From: Collybiopsis luxurians FD-317 M1
Lineage: Eukaryota; Basidiomycota; Agaricomycetes; Agaricales; Omphalotaceae
Direction of reading: 5' to 3'
NCBI GenBank assembly: GCA_000827265.1
Contig: KN834749.1
Span: 485,500 to 549,499, forward strand
Length of the DNA stretch: 64,000 bases
The translations under genes were made by a program, and so were the position numbers. The notes beneath the pieces were generated by a model. The model worked only from the letters and a program-made list of their open reading frames with translations, made no database searches and was not told where the DNA came from. How positions within the stretch are numbered: position 1 is the first letter of the stretch; each line of letters begins with the position of its first letter. Shown here piece after piece: positions 1 through 8,766 of this stretch.

Positions 1-1056
1 TCGAGATCTTCAAGCCGGGTAACGTCTATTTTGTTGATGACCAGGAGGGTAGGTTTGCCGTTGAACAGAGGTTTTATGGAGTGAAAGAGCTTGCACTAGA
101 ACAAGTTCTTCGATCAACATGAAGGAACACGATTCTTGGTATGACGAACCTGCGCCTCAACCGTATACCCGCATTGTTCGCTCAAGTCCATGAAATACAG
201 GACGCAACTTTTCAAATGCGCAAGAGCAGTAATGCTTTGCATCTCGATAGTATTCATTTCTTCTAAGGGATGGTCCAAGATACCCGGCGTATCAATGACT
301 TGCCATCGTAGGTACTTGTAGTCCAGATGGCCAACGAAAAGGGACTTTGTCGTGAAAGCATATGGCTGAACATCAACGTCTGCACGTGTGACCTTGTTAA
401 TGAATGAGGATTTGCCAACATTTGGGTATCCGCAGATGAGGAGAGTACGAGTATTTGGATCGATGGCGGGGAGACGGGAAATATGTTGACGAACTTGCTC
501 GAGATAAGCAAGGGGGTCTTTTTGTCTGCGCATGATAGTTGCCATCCGACCAAGTGCAGCCCTTTTGAGTTGTTTACATCGGTATAGACTGTCTCCAAAT
601 TTGAGCAGCCGGACATAATCTTTGGCAACTTGGTCAATAAGATGCCGTGCTGTTCTAAGCTGACCCAGCGCCAACTTGTAATGATTCTTATCGTAAAGAA
701 CATTCAGGAGGGAGGATAGGAAAGGATGAAGATCCTGAATAACGAGGTTAGTTTAACAGAAAAGAAATCTACATTTGGCCCGGACGTACATCCAGCATAG
801 GAAATTCTGACAATATTGCTCCGAGCTTTTCGTCGAATGAATCCTGCGTAAACTTGACCTTTCGCATGTAAAAATTTCTTATCCGACTAATTTTGAAGTT
901 TTTATGAATAACCTGAAGAACTTTCAGTGTTATTCAACAGCGTGGAAAGTCCTTACGCACCGTAGGCGTCTTTCGCTGTGTTTTGGATAAAACAATATCC
1001 AAAAAGTCCGCCGCCGTGGGGACCGGGGCAATCGCCTTCAAACCACTCGTTGACAT
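1..1056 (-). CDS. NOG1: NOG1-type nucleolar GTP-binding protein, 5' part (3' end outside window)
   Basis: NOG1 is a nucleolar GTPase of the Obg/HflX group that binds pre-60S ribosomal particles and is needed for large-subunit maturation. The first exon starts at ATG 1056 ([20 protein letters not shown]), followed by a short intron. The exon around 114-674 carries the NOG1 helical region and then the G domain: the P-loop [14 protein letters not shown] and the switch-II motif [13 protein letters not shown] further exon at the left edge gives [13 protein letters not shown], the NKxD guanine-specificity motif. The gene runs off the window, so the C-terminal NOGCT region is not seen. Small introns separate the exons. 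The family call is secure; exact splice sites were inferred by eye. Confidence 0.93.
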
Positions 1057-1191
1057 TCTAGTCGTCTTCGTGCAGCAGCAGAGGATTGCAGGAAAGAAAC
1101 TTTTTTTTTTTTGATTTCGCACGAGTCTGTGTTGCGCGCCAGTTTATGTAATGAAATGACGCCCACTCAACAACTGGTAGTGTCCAACGCC

Positions 1192-1214
1192 GGCTCACGT
1201 CCCATGTCTGTGGA
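1192..1214 (+). repeat. short dispersed repeat, copy 1
   Basis: A 23-bp word beginning GGCTCACGTCCCATG is found again in inverted orientation at 3501-3523 with one mismatch. The two copies lie on either side of the seryl-tRNA synthetase relic. Confidence 0.6.
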
Positions 1215-1215
1215 C

Positions 1216-1240
1216 GGCTATGTCGGATTTGGACATAGCC
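1216..1240. repeat. 9-bp inverted repeat with 7-nt spacer
   Basis: GGCTATGTC and GACATAGCC are perfect reverse complements separated by 7 nt. The element lies next to the dispersed repeat copy at 1192-1214. Function unknown. Confidence 0.65.
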
Positions 1241-1439
1241 CACACAGCCACCCGGAAATGTCCCCAAAATAGCAACTCGTTTCCGGAACGCGTGAGCAGA
1301 GTACGTTCTTATTCTGGTACGCCTTGGAATAGCACTGATCAACACATTTATCTCAGTGGACTTCGATGCAAACGGTCTTAGCAAACAGGTAAACGCTGTT
1401 CAAAAAAAATTTGTGCAAAAAGGCGCGTTCAATTTCCTG

Positions 1440-2842
1440 TGATCTTCTGCGCCCGAACTGAAGCTGAACCTATAATCTATAAAGGCGAAAGAACCGGCAG
1501 ACAATCTCATAGCGAAAAAGAAAGTTCCCGACGCTCAGGTTGAAGCGAAACGGAAAGGAACTAAAGATTTTGAGGCCTTGATGCGCAAAAAAGCTTCGGG
1601 CATTGGTAACAGTTGGGCCTATAGTATCTGTTAGCGCTACAGAGGTGCGTGCTCAGCAGTTTACATATAACTGAATGGAGTATAAGCTCATGTTTTCGCC
1701 TAGGACGATAACGCAATTTTAACAAGTGGTGTAACTGATACCCTCCTGAACGACCTGGAGTCATGCCTCATCATGAAGTGCTACTAGGATTAGATGCTAT
1801 GGACCTCAATCGGGGTGATTCGTATCCAACTTTCTGACATTTTCATTCATCTAAACTCGTTTTGTCTGACAAAGGTGCCAAGGTCGCTGGACACAGAGGA
1901 TATTACCTCACCAATGAGGGTATCGAGCTCAATCAAGCGTTGATTTTGTACGCCTCGATTTTGCGAAAGAAGGGTTACAAGAAGATTCAGCCTCCGTTTA
2001 TGATGAACAAGGACTGGATGGCCAAGACCGCAGCTAGATCAATTCGATAAGGAACTGTACAAGGTATGTTTTAATAAACTTCACTCCAGAAGGATTCTTT
2101 GACACATTGAAACTGGTAATCGCAGACAAAGACAAAAAATACCTCATTGCCACCTCGGAGCAACACATCTTGGCCTTCCACACGGATGAATGGATTGAAA
2201 AATCGCAGCTTCCCGTCTGATATGCAGGTCACTCGACCTGTTTCCGCAAAGAAGTGGGCTCGGCCGGATGCGACATGCGGGGCATTTTCTGTATCCATCA
2301 GTTTGAAAAAGTCGAGCAGTTCATAGTGGACGATTTCGAGAAGAGCTGGGAGGTTTTATCAAAGCCTTGGGTTGAGATATCAAGTTCTGAATATCGCGGC
2401 GCAATGAGGTATGATTTGGAGGCCTGGTTCCCGTTCCAGAAAGGATATAAGGAGCTTGGGTCGTGTTCGAATTTTATGGATTATCGTGCGTTAATTTTTT
2501 CCTCAATGTTTGTGGCCAATAAGCTGATTTCTATGGTGATGTTCACAGACGCTCGTTGGTTAGAAGTCCGATGCAGTTTGAAGACCAAGGATCAGGCGAG
2601 TAAATTGTATTACCATATGCTGAATGGAACGCTCGTTGCCATGGAGCGTGCGCTTTGCTGTCTTGTTGAGAATTACCAGACTCCAGACGTACGTTCTTTT
2701 ATATATTCTGTGCAATGATTTTGTTTTGAGTTCGCTGGCAGGGTGTCATATTCCCCAAAGTTCTTCAGCCTACATACAGGGCCGTACGTTCTAGCCATGG
2801 GTCGAGGAGCTGCCTAAAGGGTTGCAGAAAAAGACAGCTTGA
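1440..2842 (+). pseudogene. decayed seryl-tRNA synthetase copy with introns
   Basis: Cytosolic seryl-tRNA synthetase charges tRNA-Ser. Successive pieces align in order with the family. An N-terminal coiled-coil part reads AKEPADNLIAKKK then KDFEALMRKKASGIGN. Next come HHEVLLGLDAMDLNRG, VAGHRGYYLTNEG, the motif-2 region [30 protein letters not shown] and HQFEKVEQF, and finally YDLEAWFPF and ENYQTPD. The end GLQKKTA runs to a TGA at 2840-2842. Lesions: a frame change near 1611, a 2-base loss just after 2032, and an in-frame TGA at 2218-2220 where the family has Arg before YAG. The catalytic segment after 2330 is also altered. Two GT-AG introns remain (from 1815, and just after the 2-base loss), so this is a genomic duplicate rather than a retrocopy. 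A functional copy should exist elsewhere. Confidence 0.85.
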
Positions 2843-3266
2843 GTACATAGATTAGTTATAAGTGTATTCGGTATTTCACAGTCAGGAAGACATTACTTTT
2901 CTACATTGAAGAGTCATTGAAAAGTCACTGGAGTCATTACAAAAGGCATTCAAATGGGCTACAGAATGACAGCCGAGTACTACCTACATAGATGAGAAAG
3001 CTCAATGTGATATTGGAAGGGAAGTTGTTATGTAGAGACTGACTACGTAGAGACTATCCTCATGCCCTGTCTACTCACTTTGGCCATATCTGTACTCATC
3101 TCGCTTTCCGCAACAGCCTGCACAAACCTCGGGCAATAAGTCTCAAGACTCGTAGGCTGAAGTCACTCCCTTGCCCGGTCGTGGTTTCTGTCTAGAACAA
3201 GCAAAGGTCTGCTGCAGGCATGCGCAGTGGGAGCAGATCATGCCAAAAGTGACGCCATCTTGAAAA

Positions 3267-3293
3267 GGGACATGTCCGTTTAGGACATGTCCC
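3267..3293. repeat. perfect 11-bp inverted repeat, 5-nt loop
   Basis: GGGACATGTCC and GGACATGTCCC flank a 5-nt loop (GTTTA), forming a strong hairpin. Each arm is itself built on the palindrome GGACATGTCC. No gene is next to it. It could be a transposon terminus, a protein-binding palindrome or chance. Confidence 0.7.
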
Positions 3294-3500
3294 ATCGGAC
3301 CTGAAACCATTTTAAGTAGCCATAGGCCGCGAGCTTGATATCTTGAAAGCAGTGCTGTAAACGATCTTCCGATTGCACCCACAGTAATTTACCATCGAAA
3401 TAAGAGGTTCAGAAGGTGTGTAGAACTGTAGCAATCCTCTTCTCTCTCTCTTTCCTTTTTTCTCTTTTTCTCACTTGAAAAACTTGAAAACCCCGTTCCA

Positions 3501-3523
3501 TCCACAGACATAGGACGTGAGCC
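3501..3523 (-). repeat. short dispersed repeat, copy 2 (inverted)
   Basis: Matches the reverse complement of 1192-1214 at 22 of 23 positions. It lies about 660 bp beyond the end of the seryl-tRNA synthetase relic. Confidence 0.6.
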
Positions 3524-3913
3524 CCAACGCCTGCGAAAAATTTGGGCGCTTATTTGGGCGTTTTGTACGAAAAAACTTCGAAAACATGGCAAGGGCAGAT
3601 AGTATAGCAATGACAAGGTATTCCGCATAGATTTATAGAGATAAAATGCTTAGAATGCTAGTCTCTTTGATATGTTCTGCCCCATTTTGTACAATATATC
3701 CTATTAACAAAGATATGGTTAAAGTTCAGTCATAATTAGCAGATAAATTAACAAGAAAGAAAAATGAAGGAGTTTAGGGCAGAACATTTTTTTTGTTGAG
3801 GGAAAATAAACAAGTTTCTCTCTCAAAGTTTTGTAGCCAGGGGGGGTTATACACTGCAAGTCGATTTCGTAAGATTTGGCTGGGACTTAGGCAAAAGTTG
3901 TGATTACATCATG

Positions 3914-3920
3914 TATAAAA
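3914..3920 (+). promoter_or_regulatory. TATA-like box without a recognised gene
   Basis: TATAAAA, followed by a CT-rich leader typical of fungal core promoters. The first ATG in this layout is at 4026, about 105 bp downstream, and opens a 33-codon ORF. Confidence 0.4.
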
Positions 3921-4025
3921 TCTCGCTTCGGCCGCGTACCAATCCTTCCCCCATTCATTTTCCTCTTCCGCTGAGGCTATATACCCTCATTTCTATTGCT
4001 TATACTTCTATCAACACTTTGCTCC

Positions 4026-4127
4026 ATGGCTGCAGCTTCAAAATTGTCACGGCTTGCCAGTTATCGCCGCAAACCTCAATCCAGCTATACCTTCCGGCGC
4101 TTAAGTGCTATATGCCTCTCACAATAA
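4026..4127 (+). CDS. possible 33-residue ORF or gene remnant
   Basis: The ORF opens at the first ATG after a TATA-like box and pyrimidine-rich leader. The product (starting MAAASKLSRLASYRRKP) is basic and rich in Ser and Arg, and resembles no family I know. An AATAAA-like sequence overlaps the stop. It could be a micro-gene, the amputated first exon of a lost gene, or noise. No conservation evidence is available, so confidence is low. Confidence 0.2.
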   Translation: MAAASKLSRLASYRRKPQSSYTFRRLSAICLSQ

Positions 4128-4381
4128 ATTTTGGCTCTAATTCTATGATTTAAAATATATAGGATACTAAAAACACATTAATTTGATGTTATATCTATTT
4201 TACTACACTGTAGAAGCTATACTGAAGGCAAACGAAGTAGTTGAGTACGATTTGCCATGTTTTCGCAGGAAACCTTGCTTAGTCAGCTCACAAATTCTTC
4301 ACAGGCATTGGACACTACCACAACAACATCAATACAGATTGCTTGTACAAATACAGCAGGTAGGAACTCCAACCATAACTT

Positions 4382-6317
4382 TCACCATCGGTCCGTGTCT
4401 CGCATATAAACATCACTCATCTGCAAAGCGGACTCCCCCCTTCCTCCAGAACCTGTCTTCCCAACAACGGTGCCATGCACTGCTTCAAGGTTTTCGGTCC
4501 ATTTCTGCAGGGTGGCATATCGTTTCTTTTCCAGGCTTTGTCTGTAGAAAAATAAGTGCAAATGAAGGATATCCAGGATAAAAGGGCGCACTTGCGATCG
4601 AGCTCCAGTCTCATACCGACTTGGTCTATCCGGCCTTCGACTTTACCTTCTAAGATGAGACCAATGAGGAGATCCTCGACTTCTTGAATTTCGACATTGA
4701 GTTGCTAAAATGAATGTAAGCAAAAACGCTGAAGAGAAGCGAATCAATTTATCACTTTTGCGAGAAAACTGAGTTCTAGACGCGAGTAAGGTTTGATTAG
4801 GTCAATGAGATACTGTGTGCGCAGACTGCGTAGCAATTCTCCAATGTATGATCGGATGAAGGGATCATCCATGATAGTTGTGCGGTTGTCTATTTCCTGG
4901 CTTAATTTAGAGAGTTGTATTCAAAACCTGACTTACCTCGCAAGATTTTCTCTGCGGAGTGTACCTCCCGACGTTGGTACGCGTCAACGAGATCAGTCAT
5001 GGCTTTGATTTCAGGATCATTCTTGTATCTTTAAGTTGTTGAGAAGACAAGAGTTGACAAAGTATCAAAAATACGTACGGTTTGGTTTCCTGACTATCGA
5101 AAGGATTAACTTCACTTCCCATGAGCATATTTGCCAGCACGAGATATTTCAAGACTTGTATTCTTTGTGGAGATCCAGCCTCGTCATAGTTGCGGAAGGA
5201 TTCAAAGAAATCTTCGCTAGCCTTATTCCATTGACCTGAGAGCGTAGTCATAAACCTTGAGTATACTAGGTCCAAATAACATACGTTCACCCATCCACAT
5301 TTTACCACCACATTCTTTGATGACACCCATAATGCGTGGATGAGGAATTGCAGAGCGGACATTGTTTGTGGCATTGTAAATTTCTTTCAGCTTCTTGAAG
5401 TTACGCGTCTCGTTGTACATTTGAATTTCGAGAGCATAGATTTCAAGTAATTGGGTGCCGCGCTGTGACTGGTCGTCACCATCACCCGCGGGTCCGGTGG
5501 CAAGATGGAGATCGCGAATGAGCTGAGGGGTATTTTCGGTAAAAATGATTACTATAAAGAGTCTGAAGGTTCGTACTTTTGATAATCGACCGTATTCCTT
5601 ACGATCCAGCCATAATTTTGCGAGCTTCAAATTCGTCTTGGCAGATAAACGCTGAGCGATGTTTTAGTGCAGAACTATCGGACACTGCGCAGGGTCACGT
5701 ACATCGTTTTTGGCCTCCTCCAAAGCGTCCTTGGTCACTTGATAGAACTTCTCCAGAACGTCAACCTCGACTGGGCCCCCTTTGCCACCACCAACATAGT
5801 CCAAAATACCATTGATTGTCTTCTCGGAGTAGTTTCTGGTGACAGCAGATTTCGTATACGTCAAAAGCTGGGTGTATGAATCGAGAGCATCGTTTGGTCG
5901 TCTAAGAACAAGAAATAGTAACTTTGTGGATTGCTTGAGCGCTTTGAATCCCCTATTTGGCGGGAATTAGCATAATAGACCCAAGCATAGGGCGATGACT
6001 TACCAATCTCCCTTCTCTTCTTCCTGGTCTACTATTGCACGAAAGTCTTTGAGAGCACCTTCTGGATTATCCTCCTTCTTCGCTGGAGCCAACGGATCAG
6101 CAGCGATCCTGTTGATACAATCCCAGAGATTCTTACACTTGGCTTTATAGTACAGGTTTTCGACGTCGGCGCTCCCCGCCTCTTCAGCATCCTCTCCATC
6201 AGAGTAGTCAAAGCCATAGTCCTGAATGCAGAAAATGAGAAAACGACTTGGGATGGAGCAGTGAAAGCATACCTCGTCGTCGCTTCCTTGCATATAGTCG
6301 GCATCGTCGTCATCCAT
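4382..6317 (-). CDS. CSN2: COP9 signalosome subunit 2
   Basis: CSN2 is a PCI-domain scaffold subunit of the COP9 signalosome, which removes NEDD8 from cullin-RING ubiquitin ligases. The acidic start ([15 protein letters not shown] at 6317) leads into YSDGEDAE and [13 protein letters not shown], then helical repeats ([67 protein letters not shown]). The PCI region includes [19 protein letters not shown], and winged-helix residues lie near [20 protein letters not shown]. The last intron (about 50 nt, GTGCGC to CTACAG) joins ELDRK to [14 protein letters not shown], giving a C-terminus like other CSN2 proteins and a stop at 4382. Its start lies 103 bp from a divergent LAMTOR2-like gene, so the two probably share a promoter. 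About 480 residues, normal for the family. Confidence 0.94.
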
Positions 6318-6377
6318 GGTGAACGTATTTGTTCAGAAATGCAATTGTGCTACTCGCTAAGCTAGGTGTGAGGCGGT

Positions 6378-6383
6378 CACGTG
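6378..6383. promoter_or_regulatory. CACGTG E-box between CSN2 and the LAMTOR2-like gene
   Basis: The palindrome CACGTG sits in the context GTCACGTGTA, 38 bp before ATG 6421 and 61 bp before the CSN2 ATG. CACGTG is the class-B site of bHLH factors. Function here is inferred only. Confidence 0.4.
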
Positions 6384-6420
6384 TATCATTTCTCTGGTAC
6401 TGCCCGTTCTCGATGCTAAA

Positions 6421-6944
6421 ATGCTCAAGCTGTCGACCCTACATACCTATCTCAGTCAAGTTTTGGATCTGCCTGACCTACACACTGCCATCCTCTTGAC
6501 ACCAGCAGGCCAATTAATTTCTTATGCATCGGATCCATCTCATTCGAAAGAAGATGTCCGTCTCGTTGTAGGACTTGGTGCAGGATCTTTTCTTGAAGTC
6601 GAGGAGCAAGGATTTGCTACATTAGAGGTCAAGGTACTTTGATTCTAACAGAGTCGGTTGAATATTGTATTGATTATGTTGTAGGGCAAGCCACACCTGG
6701 GACACATCTACGTCCTGGCGGTGAATGAGTCAGAAAACGAACCTCCTCTGATGTTACTTGTTCTAAACTATAGAAACAACTATGATGAGAGTGTAGTCCA
6801 ACTCAAGGTGGGTCATTCTCTGCATCTCTGGGGTCTGAATGTCTAAATGTCACTTAATTTCAGGCCAAAGCTCTTGCTGCTCATCTTGCAAAGTCTCTGA
6901 GCAAGTTTAGACCGCTATCATCGTCGTCAACATCCGTACGCTAG
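6421..6944 (+). CDS. Roadblock/LC7 protein, LAMTOR2-like Ragulator/EGO subunit
   Basis: A small protein of about 140 residues in three exons. The first reads MLKLSTLHTYLSQVLDLPDL then AILLTPAGQLISYAS. The second carries GHIYVLAVNESENEPPLMLL and NYRNNYDESVVQLK, and the third AKALAAHLAKSLSKF. The alternating beta-strand pattern, the LLTPAGQLISYA strand-turn-strand and the C-terminal LKAKALAAHL helix match LAMTOR2 (p14), whose C-terminus has the same LKAKA feature. LAMTOR2 helps anchor Rag GTPases and TORC1 on the lysosome or vacuole. Introns are GTACTTT...TTGTAG and GTGGGTC...TTTCAG. It starts 103 bp from CSN2 on the opposite strand. Other Roadblock proteins (dynein light chain, MglB-like) are less likely because of the N- and C-terminal motifs. 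Confidence 0.72.
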
Positions 6945-7112
6945 TAGACCCTGTAAGAGTTTGTACTAGATGTATCGTACTGTACCATAGTAATAAGACG
7001 TGACATCAGCCGCATTACTATTCACCAGCTTTCCACCCGGACTCCTTTTACCCAGACTTTGAAAGCGCTCTAGATCGCTTTCCCCCGTCTTCATCGACGT
7101 TCTCGACGGAGC

Positions 7113-8546
7113 ATGCGAAGAGGATGGCCTTCGCTTGCCATCCGCAAAAATTTCCAATACATTCTCTGCAGGAAGCACAGTGTCCTTGCTCATAATTTCA
7201 AGACTGTCCCTAGAGCGGCCACCGTCATAGATACCGCTGCTGCTGCAGCAAACCTTCTACACTCCACCAGACCAGACCCATACATCCTTCTGGCCTCTGA
7301 ACTTGATCGTTTAAAAGGGAATTTACTTAATTTACTCGGTTCAGCTCACCCCAGTCTTCACCAACTCGCTCAACATTACTTCTCTCATCCTTCGAAGCAA
7401 ATTCGTTCATTGGTTGTTCTGTTACTTTCTCGGGCAACAAATGGACTAGGGAACGAGTGGGAGCAGAAAAAATGGGCTGCAGAATGTGAACGCGTCAGTG
7501 GTCATCAACAAGTGCTCGATTGGCCATTAACGCGCCGCGGTGTACTCAATGATGTTAACCCCAATATGCCAGAGGATTCCGCGTCATTCCAGTCGCTATT
7601 CTCCCTGCAGGCACCAAGGACTCCCCCAGAATTCCCCCCTCTACCTCGACCACGTAAAACGAATATCACCCGAGCTCTCGTTGACCCTCCCTTTATCTTA
7701 CCGACCCAAATCCGTCTTGCACAGCTGATGGAGATGATTCATATCGCGAACTGTATGCATGACCAAGTTACAAATACGGCTATAGATGGCACCGGAAACA
7801 AACTCGCCATTCTTGGAGGCGATTTCCTTCTTGGAAGAGCCAGTACGGCTCTGTCTCGACTAGGAGACGAGGAAGTCGTTGAATTGGTCGCGACTGTCAT
7901 TGCGAATATTGTCGAGGGGACGGTCTGGAAGGCTAGCAACGTCGGCACACGAGCCGTATCAGCGCTGACTTGTCCTGCACATGGCTGGAGTCGGTATCTC
8001 AATGGAATGTATCTTGCCTCTGCCAGTCTTCTCGCAAAGGCTGGAAGAGCTGCTGTCATTCTTGGAGGCTCCACGGAGGGAGAGATATGGAAAGAAGTCG
8101 CATACATGTACGGTCTTCATATTGGATTTGCAAACCAGGTTCGTGGCTTTCGACTCCTCATCTGCAACTTATGAGAGCCATTTTTCCAGCTCATGAAGGA
8201 TATCAATTCACTTGAAAAAGATACTGCATCCCTCGGGGAAGGCTTGACAGGTCCATTATTATATGCCTGGGAGGACGAGCCCAACCTTGGACCCATTATT
8301 CAACGCCAATTTTCTGGGGATGGTGATGTCGAGCAGGTCAGCATGTCCCTTTTCGTTCCCTTGTATCAAACTCACTGCACTCTCTAGGTCAGCCACATCG
8401 TTTTTGCATCATCCGGAGTAGAGCGCACACGGACACTTGCATTCTCCTACGCAGAAAAGGCTCGAGAAGTGCTTCATTTTCTACCGGACAGCGATACAAA
8501 AGACGCTCTAGAGGAACTAACTATACGTGTAGTAGAACGGACTTGA
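7113..8546 (+). CDS. PDSS2/Dlp1-like subunit of trans-polyprenyl diphosphate synthase
   Basis: Resembles PDSS2 of animals and Dlp1 of fission yeast, the non-catalytic partner of the enzyme that makes the ubiquinone side chain in mitochondria. The N-terminus (MRRGWPSLAIRKNFQYILCR) is basic and could target mitochondria. Family features are LLASELDRLKGNLLNLLGSA, the helix HPSKQIRSLVVLLLSRA, EMIHIANCMHDQVTN, GNKLAILGGDFLLGRA and, near the end, ALEELTIRVVERT. Where catalytic prenyl synthases have an Asp-rich DDxxD motif after the IH helix, this protein reads HDQVTN, and the second Asp-rich motif is absent. That supports the regulatory-subunit call over a COQ1-type enzyme. Two introns follow ANQ (from about 8139) and VEQ. 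About 440 residues. Confidence 0.82.
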
Positions 8547-8766
8547 ACTACACAAATGATCTAGCTATTACATCTGTACTTGCTGTGCTACTGTTTCCTC
8601 AGACCTTGTGTGAGTTCAAACTGTTCCGCCAAGAGTTTTGTAAATAGAATGTATCTTACTGGTTTGCTCTAATATCATACGCACACACACACCCCTCCCC
8701 ATCCAGCCTGTGTGGGACTACTAGTGCTCCATAATTGACAGGACTGCGGTATCTTTTCTAGTCATT

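Larger units (their letters stand above)
1057..1430. other. intergenic, with a 9-bp hairpin and one copy of a short dispersed repeat
   Basis: No supported gene. The segment separates the NOG1 start from the seryl-tRNA synthetase relic. It holds an A/T homopolymer near 1100-1111, an inverted repeat at 1216-1240 (GGCTATGTC, 7-nt spacer, GACATAGCC), and at 1192-1214 a 23-bp word that recurs inverted at 3501-3523. Confidence 0.6.
2843..4381. other. gene-poor interval with short inverted repeats
   Basis: No recognisable protein gene. The stretch contains an 11-bp hairpin at 3267-3293, the inverted partner of the 1192 repeat at 3501-3523, and an 11-bp inverted pair reading ATGTTCTGCCC near 3672 and GGGCAGAACAT near 3777. 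It also contains a TATA-like box at 3914-3920 followed by a CT-rich leader and a 33-codon ORF at 4026. It looks like mobile-element debris or decayed sequence, but no transposase or LTR pair is visible. Confidence 0.5.

Noticed and set aside
2218..2220. Claim that RIP caused the TGA in the SerRS relic
   Set aside because: One C-to-T-compatible change is not evidence of a genome-defence process; needs comparison with the intact copy.
6966..7193. Minus-strand ORF opposite the start of the PDSS2-like gene
   Set aside because: No family resemblance; it overlaps the 3' end of the LAMTOR2-like gene region and the plus-strand start, and is best explained as a shadow.
7739..8107. Minus-strand 122-codon ORF
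   Set aside because: Lies opposite the well-supported PDSS2-like coding exon; codon shadow.
8680..8698. CA dinucleotide run
   Set aside because: Short simple repeat between convergent genes; no sign of function.
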